64,000 nt of DNA from Podospora comata (lineage: Eukaryota; Ascomycota; Sordariomycetes; Sordariales; Podosporaceae). The DNA is taken from NCBI GenBank assembly GCA_017354895.1, contig CP071493.1, positions 6,696,001 through 6,760,000 on the forward strand, in the 5' to 3' direction. The notes under the pieces were generated by a model that worked only from the letters and a program-made list of their open reading frames with translations, did no database searches and was not told the DNA's origin. Position 1 is the first letter of the stretch. Each line of letters starts with the position of its first letter. Both the position numbers and the translations under genes were made by a program. This document shows, in pieces, positions 25,801 to 37,784 of the stretch.

Positions 25801-27544
25801 ATGACAGCAGCCCAGAATGTGATGAACCCCGTCAGTTCCGGCGTTGAGCCGATGGAGCCATATTCAAACCAAGCGAGCGAAGCATCGTCCTTGGCCCAGG
25901 TAACACCGTTCACAAAAGCAGCCACCAGGCAGATCGCCACGAGAATACCCAGATTGCAGATGACGTTGAAGTTCAGCTCGCGAGCGATGCGGGCCCGCTT
26001 ACTGGGCGTGATACCTGCATTCATCATGATCTTGGTGTCGTGGCCGGTGAAGACAACGATGCCGAGAGCCCACTCGGTATTGCGCAGATTGCATCCGCGG
26101 AGAAGCATGTTGTCGATGCTGATAGGTTCCGACATCTCCCTGGGCTCCCCTTTTGGATCCCAGGGGACCTTTTGCTGCCACTTGATCGCACCATTGTACT
26201 TGTAGAGATTTGCCTGAGGCGGCTCGCTTTCAATCACGAACCGAGCTCGTTCGCAATCACGGGCATGCTTCAGAGTACGACCACATCGAAGGGCGGACCG
26301 AACTTTCAAGTTGGTTTCACCATCCAGGTTCTTGGTTTCGACGTAGCATGCTCCATCGGGATCCGAAGTCGCGAGAATGATGATATCGGCCGGAAGTTCG
26401 TCGTCGTTGTAGATACGGACAAAATCGCCCACAACCAAGCTCTTCCAAGCATCCCTGTGAAACCTGGCCTTACCAGAGATCGGAACGTCTGGGTTTATCA
26501 TATCACCCTTGAGCGCTTGGAGAAGAAGGCTCTCATTTTCCACGGCGGTGGAGGTGCTGGGAGCCTCTTCATGATTTCGTGGCAACGGCGATGGTACTGG
26601 CGTCATTTGAATTTCTTCTCGAGCCGAGACAAACGAGTTTCGTGACATGGGTGATGCGACCGCCTCCCAGGGTGTCGTCCTGGTCTCAATCGACATGCGC
26701 GGATCGACCGACTTCGACTTCTCCTCGGCAGCGTGTTCGTCCTTCTTCCATAACCCCTCGATGGCACGCCAGAGAGCTCCAAAGAACCGCGAAGTTGCCT
26801 TCTTTATCCTCCGCCAAAGAGAAACGTTGTCCTCCTCCACATTCACATTCTCGACCCCGAGTAACCGATGAACGGGGGCATTGTTGAGCTCATTATCCAG
26901 GATCGTCCGTCGGTAATCTTCGATGGCGTCCTTGACTGCGGTAACGCAGATAATAAAAATTAGGGGTACGGCGTTTAGTCCAGGATTAACACCACCAAAA
27001 ATAGGGAAAATCTGCCACAATGTTAACGATGACACCTGAAGCGTTGACCGCTCAATCGAACCCAGGGGCCACTCACAACTAGAATCACTATGAACAAGAA
27101 GAATATGTTGGCGACATTGTGAAATTGAAAGAAAAGGTTTTTAGGAATAAAGGATAATGGCGTGTACTTGGCCGTTCGGATCTTGTTTCTCGTAAACTGC
27201 CGAGCCGGCTTGCCTTCTTCGTCTTGGAGTTCGCGTGGCAACGGCTGGCCAAAATAAAGTTGTCTTGGAGCAGGGCCGCCCTCGTCGTGCGCACTCTCGC
27301 TCTGGGTATCGACCTCTTCTTCTTCTGGGACAGCCTCCTCGGGCTGCTGTAGCGAACCTGCTCCTCCAGATGCCCTCTTCTTTTCCGACGCGGTCCGGTT
27401 GTGTTGTTTCCTGCCTATCAGTGATAGACGCTTCTTCGTCCCACTCTTCACCGTCATCTTCCGGGTGGCCCATCGTGTCCTCTGCATCGATATTTCCGGC
27501 CCCAAGTTATCGTTCCCCTCTTCTGCCATTGGTGGAGAAGCCAT
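22804..27544 (-). CDS. P4-ATPase phospholipid flippase, Dnf1/Dnf2 type
   Basis: Three exons (27544..27077, 27011..23839, 23779..22804) give 1538 residues. After a basic cytosolic leader comes the flippase entry signature [20 protein letters not shown] and the first membrane hairpin. The actuator domain has LDGETNLK. The phosphorylation site is Asp620 in [11 protein letters not shown]. The nucleotide-binding domain has [11 protein letters not shown], and the hinge motif is [19 protein letters not shown]. The remaining membrane helices end before a 200-residue tail rich in Ser, Arg and short SIDR repeats. Dnf-type enzymes move phosphatidylcholine and -ethanolamine inward across the plasma and endosomal membranes and need a Cdc50/Lem3 partner, which is not in this window. 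The length matches Dnf1/Dnf2 rather than the shorter Drs2 class. All catalytic motifs are intact. Confidence 0.95.
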
Positions 27545-30452
27545 GTCGAGGAGGGGATTCCGGGCAGCGCCCGATCAACCCACTTGCGTTCGCCAGGCTG
27601 GCCCCGTCCGGTACCGTCACCGATTCGACACCAGGGCAGCGAATACGGCCTAGGCTACCCAAAGCAACAACTCGGATCGTATACGTGTCGTCGAGTAAAA
27701 AATAGTCCGGGGCCAACAAAAAGGATGGCGGGACTTGGGGGAAAAGCGCCTCTGATGCTGTGGCTCGTGCTGTTGTTTCGAAAGCCAAGCAAGCCGTCCG
27801 TCTTCCTTGTGAGCCAGGCGCGTCTATTCAAGTTGCGACGGCGGCGATGGCGAACAGAAAGAATCGGAGTCTTCGGGAAGCGTGGCCGAGATTGGGACCG
27901 GTGGCAGAAATCGGTGGTGCTCGTGATGGGATGGGATGGCTCGCGGGTGTCAGGGTGTAGCAGGGAGAGATTTTGATGCGCGAGGGCGAAACGGGCAGTA
28001 GAAACGTGGCGGACCGGATGAGCCGGGGTTGTTGCAGTCAGCGATAGACCGTCAAGCACCTCATGATCCAGCGGGGACGGGCTCGCAAGGAAAAGCCTGG
28101 ATGTGCTGCTGGGAGGTCTGCATGAACGGGAGGAAAAAGAAGGAGAAAAAACTTCTGCGAAACTGGACGTTCTCCAAAAGGGGACACGCTCCAGGACGGG
28201 GATGGCTGTGGATTGCGGTGCTGCACGCTGCGTTCTTCCCAGCCCAGAAGGCCACAACTGCAAAACGGGGGCTCCCGCTGGACTTCGTTAACTTCGGGTC
28301 CCTGAATTGGTCAGCAACCCTGTCCGTAAGCTCTCATTTTACGGCGTCGCGGCACAAGGTGTGGGGCAGCACCCAGCAACCCCCAGCACACTCCAGCCCA
28401 CCCCAGCCGCCCAGGCTGCTGTCCAACGTGTAACTGCCAGCCCGTAGGGGCGGTTCTATGATTTCATCTCGAGGGACTTTTGGAGGACTCTTTGTCGGCA
28501 TGAATCCACGGGGTGCATATGCCTGTGCTACGCTGTACATCACTGTCAAAACGTCCATCGAGTCCGAGTGCCTCCATGTGCCTTTCTCAACCAGAGACAG
28601 GGACAACAATCTCAGTGAACCATTCACCAACAGACATCTCGCACAAGGGCTCGGCAGTGAACACCGCCCTCCATGTGCTGCAACGCCCATGTGGATTAGT
28701 AACTTCAATGTGGGGCAGCGGAGACTCGTAGGAAACTTCCAATTTGGAGCCTCGAAGCGGTCGACGATCCTCTGCAAGACATGGACCGTATGAGCGCCTC
28801 CAGACGTTTGGAAATACACAGAAAGTGTGTCCGCGCCAGCCGAACAAGAAGCCAAAGAGCCATGGGCATTCCAGCACATAGCGCACGTACAAGATCCTCA
28901 CCTTCTTCTCAGCCTTCTATCCTGTAGTTCTACAACTATCTCGAATTTGTTTCTAGACTGCTGGGCCTGCTTGCTTCGGTCTCCGCACAGTACGCCATCT
29001 CGGAGTTTGGCTTTAGCCCGGGGTGCCGACATCGTTGCAACTTAGATCGGCGAAGAATAACTATTGGGCGATTGGAAGCATCGAAGCATAAAAAAACGAC
29101 GCTACATACGCAGCCCGGCTGGCCAAGAAGGCGTGCACAACTCGCCTAGCGGTTTTTATCCAACTCTTTGCTCTCCGACGGCTTAGCGGACTTCGAAAAT
29201 CGGCCTTTTGGGAACCCATCGCATCCGACACCAAGAGCGCAGATATTGTTGCGGCCTTGATGAATGCACCGGACAGTGTGTGCTTCAGATCACGACACGG
29301 ACCGAAACTGGGCATCAGACTGTTGGCAGCGCCACGCTGCCTACGGATGGCACATGGCGGGCTTTCTTCAACACCGCCACGCCTACCAGAATACCTAAAT
29401 AGTTGGCGCACTCACCTCACCCATCAAGATCGATCACCACCTGACGGCATGCTCGGCACCAGACCCTTACCCTCAGCCACTTCCTCTGGGAACCCTCGGC
29501 CCCAAGGGTCGTCGCAAGTGAGAAAAACCGTTGCCTTGTATCACTAGCTCCCGACGATGTCATCATGATGGGACACGACTGGTGAGACATCACCCCCTTT
29601 CAAACTGTGCCCCAGAGGTCAGAAGTCTTCAGCCCAATCAGTTCATTGGGCACCTCAAGGTTCCGTTGTCGATGATCTCTGGATGGGGTTTCATCGCAAT
29701 CCAGGAAGTCAGCACCGGAACTTATGCGTGGCCTTCTGCAGCCTCCTGCTCACTTAACCGCCCTAAATGTGGATCAATAGGGGTCTTTTACCTGGATGGT
29801 GAGGTTTGCTCAACTGCTTTACCACAAAATAGAGTTGGAACGGTAGCTATTCCCAGAAGACACAATCCCATTGTTTCGAAACTCGGTCTCCAAGGAACAG
29901 ACACGGAGTTAACCGAGCGGGCTGGCATCATGCCAGATGGCGGCCCAGCCCCCCTTTCTATCCCCGAACACGGTGAAAGTCCGAAAGGCAGACATTCTCT
30001 GAGAAACTCCGTGCCAACTGGCGGCGGTTTATCATACATACTCATCTCGCTGTAGACAGTTGACCTTACATTCGGCCAATCAAATGATTTGACTGTAGAG
30101 TATCCCGAGGCAGTGTTGTTTGAGTTTCAGCCTCTCGTGTTCCGCACCGTGTTCTACAGGGCTTTCTCACCGTCAGGATGAGATAAGGAATACGGTATGC
30201 ACATATGGGGGTTTACGCTTTCTTGTCTTGTTCCATACTGTGTAGAAGCCGAGCACAGACCAGGGGGTTCACCCATAGTTTAAGTGGAAGGCGCGAAATA
30301 TGCTGTAAACGCGTCTACTGAACGCGCCTCGCCAAGGCACCCTTTCAAAGCGATGCTTCAGAATATCTTGATTATCTCGATTATCTCGATTATCTCGAGA
30401 CACTGGAAAAGAACTCGGCCAATCAAGTAACAGAGCGACTTCATAATTCATC
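27545..30452. other. 2.9-kb divergent spacer between the flippase and the PIP-box protein gene
   Basis: Two divergent promoters must lie here. The many open frames below about 180 codons do not resemble known proteins. The only regulatory-looking element is the triple GATAATC repeat next to the right-hand gene (30370-30396). Confidence 0.55.
30370..30396. promoter_or_regulatory. Three direct 9-bp repeats carrying GATAA sites
   Basis: The unit gattatctc occurs three times without spacing, ending 57 bp before the ATG at 30453. On the minus strand each unit reads gagataatc and so contains GATAA, the core bound by fungal GATA factors. Binding is inference. Confidence 0.45.
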
Positions 30453-32454
30453 ATGTCGAGTAATGCCTTTATCACAAGCTTCTTTAGGCCAAAAGTGGAG
30501 GATCCATCGAGCCCTCCCCAACAACCCCAAATCGAAAAACCATCATCACCACCATCACCACCACCACCACAATCACCATCCCCGCCCCCACCAGCACCAC
30601 CCTCAGCCCTACGCTCACTCTCTTCCTCACCTCTACCGCCTCCTTCAGCACTACGCTCATTTTCTTCGTCCCTGCCGCCGGTCAGGAAACCTAGAGACAG
30701 GAATGAAGTGATCAAAGGCTCAGATGATGAAGAGGATGATTCGGGCGACTCAGACGCTGATGCGTTTCCTGACCTTTTCACCTCTCTCCCTACTTCGACC
30801 CCAGCTCCGGCCTCTACCCTGCTAGCAACTCCAAAAGCAAAGAGAATCGCTGTCGAGGCCTGCTCATCACCACTCACAATCAACACAAAGCACAGGTACG
30901 ACATCAGAGCCTTGCTTGAACATGCAGAGACGGATCGAAAATTGAATGAGAGCCAGCAGCGGCTTGCTGCTGCCATGGCTCAAGGCTCCCCAACAAGGAA
31001 GGACAGATCTTCGTTCAGCGCCAGGCCAATCACTGGCGTTCGCGATGCCATGGAGGCTATTCTCCCGGATCTAGACAGCAGTGAGGATGAGGCTAAGAGA
31101 GGGAGGAGACTTCTCGCTGTTAAAAGGACTGAAGCGCTGGAGGTGAGGCCGGAGTGGTATTTCTTTGAGGAAGAGACTCGGGTCGACGACGGCGCCTCTA
31201 TTACGGCGAGGGCAAGCTTCCCAGAAGCTAGGGCTACGGGCTCATGGTCATTTTTAGCTCAGGAAAAAGGCAGACGGGAAATAATCGAAGATGGGCTGCC
31301 TTATTACATCCAAAGCAAACAGGGCGATCTACCAGATGATATCTTCCTGTGGGTTCTGGATGAAGTCCTTCACGAAAAGTCTAGAAAGCTCCGTGAAGAG
31401 TATTTAAGACTTCTTGGAGTCTGTCCAGCGCAGGCAGCGCGGGTCATGGATCCCGACCTTATCGTTCAGATGTTTCGAGACCTTGGAGCCTCCAAACACG
31501 CCCTCGCACCAGCTTCTCAACAAGATCAAGGCAACTGGCTAAGAAAGAACCCCTATTCCGGACGAGACTGGACCCCCTTGCAAACCGTCCTGCGCATTCT
31601 ATCAAAAACCGCCGACGGCCTCTCAGTCCCCTCCCTCACCCAAGCCATGGTTATCCTCCTCCGCCTAGGAATAGACAACATCGTCCGCGACGACCCAGGC
31701 GTGGCACAAGACTTTCAGGACTGCCTTCCCCGCATAGTCCGAGCCGTCCCCCGGGAAGCCTGGAACAATTTTGTAAGGCTCCCCCCCTTTCCTGTCCTCC
31801 CAGCCTACTCGCTAACCCCCCTCCCAGTGCGGCGACGTAACCGACTCCCTCTACTCCCACACCCATTCCCCGGCCCTCCGCTCCCTCGCCATCTCCTCCC
31901 TCCCCTTCACCCACCCACGCCTCAACGAACTCCGCCGCCGCCTAGCCCTAACCTTCCTCTTCAACGAACCCCAACGCGCTCGCTCCAGACCAGAAGAAAC
32001 CTTCTCCATCCAGTCCGTCCTCGACCTCCTGGAGCACTCGGAGCACTTCATCATCGACAGGCACAGCAAAGAGTTTTACAACCTCCGTGCCATGTCCGAG
32101 ATGGTCGCCGTCGCAGTAGCCGACGGTTGCCCCCCACAGGATGGGACAAACGAGGCCGCTCACAGGCAGTTCAACGCCGAAGTAGACCTGCTGGCCCGCC
32201 ATGTGAGGAACATGTACTCGCAGATTCCAGATGGCAGCGCGGCTCACTCGTCTAAATGGGAGGCCAAGGCGCAGCTCAAGGACTTTGAGGCGATGTTGCT
32301 GAGAGTGATCAGGACAAGGGCAAAGCCGGTGGGTCACATTTTCAGGTCCGAGGACGAGGAGGATCAGGACAAAAAGCCAGTCAACCAGAGTTTCCTGACG
32401 GAGTGGATGCTGAGGAAGAAAAATAAGGCCAAGACTGAGCCGTCGACTCCTTAG
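30453..32454 (+). CDS. Helical repeat protein with N-terminal PIP-box-like motif; possible Smc5/6 loader (Nse5/Nse6-type) subunit
   Basis: Two exons (30453..31772, 31828..32454) give 648 residues. The extreme N-terminus, SNAFITSFFRPK, resembles the PCNA-interacting box (Q-x-x-I-x-x-F-F) with Asn in place of Gln, and lies at the very start as in DNA ligase I. Residues 20-110 are Pro/Ser-rich and end in an acidic GSDDEEDDSGDSD patch. From about 150 the protein is helical, with repeated Leu-rich segments (LLEHAETDRKLNESQQRLAA; FLWVLDEVLHEKSRKLREEY; VLRILSKTADGLSVPSLTQA). A fungal Nse5/Nse6-like role in Smc5/6 loading is my guess from the helical-repeat layout and acidic, DNA-repair-like leader; it is not proven by a motif. 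The gene converges on the V-ATPase subunit gene, 283 bp apart. Confidence 0.75.
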
Positions 32455-32737
32455 GGGAAAGTCACTGCAGGTCACAGTTCAACTATGTAGGTGTTGATGC
32501 ATGGTATTTGAATTGCTTTGCTCCTCCATGTGGTTTCGTGGAAAAGAACGCCTCCCCTGTAATATAAACATACAAACTCTTGATACCCGCGCACGCCATG
32601 CTACTTTGGCTTGCTCAACACTACCAACACGCACGTTGAATCATAGAAACAACAATACACTTTATCCACCACCTCCTCCTTGTCTACTCCTCAGTCATGA
32701 ACCCTACCCCAAAGAAACATAAACAGGTATAGGAAGC
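32455..32737. other. Short convergent 3' spacer
   Basis: These 283 bp separate the stop codons of two convergent genes and must hold both 3' UTRs. The transcripts may overlap. No other feature is seen. Confidence 0.6.
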
Positions 32738-33614
32738 TTAGTCAAAGAACTTGCGGTTGGGGTTCTCACCAAACAGAGCCTTGCGCATGGCGGGAAGGGC
32801 GCTCTCCTTTAGCAGATCCAGCCTGGCCTCCAAAGTGTTGTCAATGTCGATCTTGCCGTTGCCACCAACAATGATCACACCACCGGCGCTGCGTAAATGA
32901 TATCATGTCAGCAGATGTCCTGAAACCATAGAAGGTGGAATGCGTCTCACCTCCCCTCAGCAACCTCATTCTCCTCATCAATCGTCGCCTTGACCTCCCT
33001 CCCCGTCTTCTCCTTATACTCCCCCTCCGCCTTCTCAATCGCATTCTTGACCAGCTCATAATCCGCCTTCCTCGCCCTAATCTGCAGCTCCGGCTCGTTC
33101 ATCGCATAGAACCCCTCCAGAATCAAATCCTTGAGGATGCCCTCGTACCTGCCCTTGTCCTCGGTCCCCTCGCTAAGCCTGTTCTCGGCCGCCTGGAAGA
33201 TGTCGTCGAGCAACTCCTGACGGGCACCCAGGACGCGGAGACGGGTCTTGTTGGCGACTGTGGAGCGGGTGATTTGCTGCGACATGGTGGCCTGCTTGAA
33301 CTTTTTGGCGTAGGCAGCGTCGATGGCGTCGGTCTCCTGGAGGACGAGCTTGCCCTTTTCCATGGAGAATTCTTCGTTGGCTTTGATTTCGATTTCGCGG
33401 GCTTTTTCTTCGGCTTCTTGCTTGATGAAGGCGGTCATTTTGCGGAGTTCTTGTCCGACCTGGAGGGAGGGGCGTTAGCCATCTTCCCCTCCTTTGGGTG
33501 GTGTTGAACCCCATTGCAGCCAGCGGTGATGCTGCACCAAAGGTGATATGTTTTGGGGACTTCTAGAACCAGAAGACATACCTGGTCGTCGGACAAGGCG
33601 TGAATACTTGACAT
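32738..33614 (-). CDS. vma-4: V-type H+-ATPase V1 subunit E
   Basis: Three exons (33614..33582, 33459..32951, 32888..32738) give 230 residues, the standard length. The first exon codes only [11 protein letters not shown]. The protein continues [20 protein letters not shown], the long N-terminal helix that forms the peripheral stalk with subunit G. Further on are [34 protein letters not shown] and the C-terminal globular part [20 protein letters not shown] and [12 protein letters not shown]. Subunit E is a stator of the enzyme that acidifies vacuoles and endosomes and couples V1 to Vo. Every conserved block is present. A tiny first exon followed by a 122-nt intron is the only oddity. Confidence 0.97.
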
Positions 33615-34937
33615 GATGGGCGGTTTTGTAGTTGGAACTCGTAGGGAACTATGTGATACAGGTTCCGCAAGGACAAGAGGGAGGGGGGTCGTTTTAGAGG
33701 ATGCGATATGCTCTGGCCTGGCCGCGGTTGTAGATGATCTCGATAGGCTTGCGCGGGGAGGTTTATGATGATGTGAGCCTTCACAGGGAAATGTAGCTGT
33801 ATGTCTCTAGGCAGTGGTATTGCCGATTAGAAAGTCAATGGGAGGTTGCGGTGCCGCGCAGCTGTGGCTCCTGCGATGTCATTGGAACCAACAGCTGCTG
33901 ACAAGCAACCGCCCCCCCGGTCAAGGAGCTCGCAATGGTGGGTCTGCTTGAGCAGCCCAGCCACGCGTTGCACCCCCCACCTCGGACTGATAAGATAAAG
34001 GACCGTGAAGTCAAGCCACAGCTTGGATGAAAAGCCACAATGCCACCTGATGTTGGCATGTGCTGGCCACATGTGGCTGGTGCCCAAAGTATGCCCGGCC
34101 TGGTGATGCAGGCACGCACCGACAGCCCCAGCTGAGCTGTGTCTTGGCCTGTCCCTGTCCACTGTCGCCGACTGTCCCCACGGTGGAAGTGACGGGGAGA
34201 AAGGCCAGCGTTTCGTCTGCGAATCGTTGCTCGCCCGCTCATCTCGTGTCCGAATTGTCTCCAGATCCACGATGCGCCGCTTTTGCGAACCACATCTCTG
34301 ACCGTTCCCGGCAAACAACTTGCTGAACCCGACCGCGGTGGCCCAGTGGTCTCACAGCTCTCATACCGCAACCAGGAGCAGCGCCGGGCCTTTTTAGTGG
34401 CCTCTCTTCCCCAGGCCCAGAACACCGTGCCTCAAGATCGCAGTCCCCCGTAAGCCAGCCTCGACCTCGGCCACTGTGGATTTGAACGACACGAGAAGCA
34501 CTCATACGCCGGGCTGTCTGCAAACCATCTGCAACAACAAACACCCCATTGCTCCCTTCTGATCGAGTGCCCGGGAACTGGTAGCGTCATTGAGTGACGT
34601 TTCCTGGCAGCGGTCAGACACAGCATCTTTACTCTTTCCCAACGCAAACGGTCGACGAAGCGCCGGCCCACGATTCAGAGTTTCCACACCTACCACCTTT
34701 TCGATACCTTCTTCGAGTAAACAGGCTTTGGGCACCTCGTCTATTTTTCTTTCTTTTTGTTTCCCTTTTTGTCCAGTTCAGCTACGATTTACCACTAGTT
34801 CCATCCGAATCCTAACCACCGATTTTCCTTTTGCCTATCCCAACATTCAGCACCACAACGAGTGCCCATGCGAACACAATAGGACACCGTTTACTTGCCC
34901 TCGAGAACCGCCGGAGGACTGGTTGTCTACTGGCGCA
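33615..34937. promoter_or_regulatory. Divergent promoter region of vma-4 and the NIPA-like gene
   Basis: This 1.3-kb spacer lies between two divergent start codons. On the right side a pyrimidine-rich leader (about 34690-34830) precedes the NIPA-like ATG. No gene is recognised inside. Confidence 0.5.
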
Positions 34938-36810
34938 ATGGGGCTTATAGGCGGCTTGTCTCCTGGCGGGAGCATTGCTGTAAGTTGTCCTCCGACATGA
35001 TGGGAAACACCTGGCAGCAGGCAAGTCGCTGACAGCTCCCTGGTGACAGCTCGGCATTATAGTCGGCCTTCTATCAACCAGTGTTCAGAGCTTGGGTCTC
35101 ACACTCCAACGAAAATCGCATATTCTCGAAGACGAAAAGGGCCCTTATGATGTTAGACGCCCGCCCTACAGGAGGAGGAGGTGGCAGCTGGGGATGGGAA
35201 TGTTTATCATTTCCAACGTGCTGGGGAGCTCTATCCAAATATCAATGCTCCCTCTGCCGGTATTGTCGACATTACAAGCTTCCGGACTGGTGTTCAACTC
35301 GATTTGCGCCACCCTGATACTCGGAGAACCGTTTACGAGGTGGTCATTATGGGGGACGTTATTGGTCTGCAGCGGCGCCGTCTTGATTGCCATATTTGGG
35401 GCGATTCCTTCGCCGACACATACGCTTACGGAGCTGCTGGATCTGCTTGGGAGGCGGCCGTTTGTGATTTGGATGTCGTTCCAGGCGGTAATAGTGATTG
35501 CTATTGCGGTGGCGACAGAATTCGTCAGCCACTTTACGACATGGATGCAGGATACACGGTTTCGTCTGGCAAGGGGTTTTGCGTATGGATGCATAAGTGG
35601 CATACTATCTGCGCACTCGCTCCTGGTTGCCAAGTCAGCTGTGGAGCTCATCATCAGGACAATTGTCGATGGGGACAACCAGTTTGTACACTGGCAGTCG
35701 TGGATGTTGGTTCTGGGTCTCGTCACATTGGCCCTCAGCCAACTCTACTACCTTCATCGGGGGCTTAAGCTGGTCTCGACGTCGGTGCTTTACCCCTTGA
35801 TTTTCTGCGTTTATAACATTATCGCGATTCTGGACGGCCTGATTTATTTCCGTCAGACAGACCTGATAGGCCCGCTCCGCGCATGTCTCATCGCCCTTGG
35901 AACAGCTATTTTACTATCTGGCGTTCTCGCGCTGTCATGGCGCCTCAGCGACGAGCAACATACCCCTGGTGTCGGCCAGTCTTCACTCGCACCTGGTCTT
36001 GGCCTTGTGGAGGACACGGACGGCGAGGAAGAGGAGGAAGAGCTCCTGCTTCACTCTGCACTTGGTGATGAGCAAGAAGCCCGGCCGCTACCGCCACCAC
36101 ATTACAGCAGCTACCAAACTTTTAAGCCAGCTCGTACTTCCTTGGAAAACCCTGCTGAACAACCGCCGGTATCACCATTGGTCATGCCAAAACGACAAAG
36201 GCCAACGGCACGGTCGATGAGGACAGTCTCCAACCGCTGGACAGAACGAGCGGAGATCTGGGATGAGCTCGAAGACAGAGAGTCACCAGAGCCCATACCA
36301 CCTGCTTTGAACAGACGGCGGTCGACTACGCTGCCAGCTAGGGAGACAATCGCTGCCCGTCAAGCGATAAGGAGGGGTGTGACCGACTTTCCCATTCTGG
36401 GCGATGCACCAGCAGATACGGAACCATTATTACCCTCGTCAGCCTCGCCAAGGAGGGACTTTAGGCGAAGAAGGAAGTCAACTGGCTTTCCGGGATTTAC
36501 CGCACGAAGAAACTCATCGAGGAAGACCTCCGGCGGTGGATTACAGGACGCGGTGGGGAACCTGTGGAAGATGAGGTGGTGGAAAGGCAGCGGCAGTAGG
36601 TCTGCTAGTACCACGCCGATTCTCCCGACGACGGAGGATTCGGCGACTTGGGGCGGTGGGGCAGGAGAATCGTATAGAGATACCCCTGTGGAAACATATA
36701 GAGATGAGGAGAGTGTTTCGAGAGATCCAAGAGCTGAGAGAAGTAGATCTGAGTCTGGGGCAAGGAGGCTTGTGGGTGGTCAAGATGAACCTCCACCGCC
36801 GCCAGTGTAA
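34938..36810 (+). CDS. NIPA-family (DUF803) membrane transporter, putative Mg2+ transporter, with long acidic tail
   Basis: Two exons (34938..34979, 35050..36810) give 600 residues. Exon 1 codes just 14 residues and joins in phase 0 to LGIIVGLLSTSVQSLGL, the first membrane helix. About nine membrane helices fill residues 15-310, including SNVLGSSIQISMLPLPVLST, SICATLILGEPFT and LYYLHRGLKLVSTSVLYPL, typical of NIPA/EamA-like proteins. Animal NIPA proteins move Mg2+; activity of fungal members is largely inferred. The 290-residue cytosolic tail is unusual in size. It contains an acidic dileucine sequence, EEEEELLLHS, near residue 345, then Arg/Ser-rich segments. The tail suggests sorting to vacuole or endosome or phosphoregulation. 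It is transcribed away from vma-4. Confidence 0.88.
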
Positions 36811-37412
36811 AGGAAAGCATTCATGGCCGGCGTTGATTAGGGGTTTTGGGTTGAGTTAGTTTTGCTTAAATTCAGTTGTATATCCATAAATGCATTATCT
36901 CGAGTTGCATCATTCGATGCGGGATTAGTCGTTGTTGGCTATCTTGTTTGCTGACTTACGAAGTCCGTCTGCTGTGTGTCAGTAACAGTTGCTGGCTTGG
37001 AATTCGCCAACTCAAAAGATAGCATCAGAGTCAGACACCTCGAGAGGCCCCCCGAAGAAGCTTGTAGTCGAAACCTACAAGGCAACGCGAGTGATCTCAG
37101 GCGTTGGCTAGAACCTACACCGAGTCCCTCGCAGACTCCTCCTGGCTGTGGTCAGCTTTCAACCTCATGATGGGAGTGGCCGAACATACTTGACGGCTGT
37201 CCCCAACTCACCAGCAAGACAACCCCTTTGTTTGCTATGGATACTTTACCAACCCCTTACCTTCAACAACGACGACAGCTTGATACAAATAGTCCGCCGG
37301 CGCACTACATGCACTCTCTCCATCTCCCAGCAGCTCACGCCCCTTTGCACCCCGATCATCCTCCGCTATCTTGATCCTCAGTCAACCAAAAGTCTTCGCT
37401 CGGTTCTTGAAA
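36811..37412. other. Spacer after the NIPA-like gene
   Basis: About 600 bp containing the NIPA-like 3' UTR and the promoter of whatever is transcribed at 37413. No distinct element is recognised. Confidence 0.5.
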
Positions 37413-37784
37413 ATGGAACGCCGCACCCGCCTCCCTCCACCAGCCAGCACGATGCAACGAGAACCGCAAGTACCACCCGCCCTCTGTCAGCCGGCATGGC
37501 GCAACACAGCCGGCCCCCTCCACCAACCACCTTGACCCGTCACAAATCCGGGACAAATACACAGGTCACGCCCTCCTACCGCGACGCTCCATCCACCAGC
37601 ATGGTCCAGCATAGGCCCCGGGGTTTGGCAGAGGTCATCCCCTCCCCCGTCCAGGTTCTGCCCTTCTTTTTTGTTTCTGTTCTTTGCAGCGGCGTTGTGT
37701 GTCGGGTGGTACACCCCTGCAATCTTCCCCGCCGTCGTCGTCGTCTCGCTCATATGGCTTGCTGGGTTCGACTGGGGATATTAA
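37413..37784 (+). pseudogene. Possible small membrane-protein gene, frame lost at a T6 run
   Basis: ATG 37413 opens MERRTRLPPPASTMQREPQ. A plausible intron, 37470..37564 (gtacca...acacag, with a TTGAC branch-like site), joins it to VTPSYRDAPSTSMVQHRPRG and VIPSPVQVLPF. The strongly hydrophobic end, AALCVGWYTPAIFPAVVVV, then SLIWLAGFDWGY and TAA at 37782-37784, is in a different frame. The two frames meet at six Ts (37668-37673); one T fewer would make a continuous protein of about 91 residues with one or two membrane helices. Either this is a recently broken gene, an assembly error in a homopolymer, or the splice pattern is different from what I drew. No family is recognised. Confidence 0.35.
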
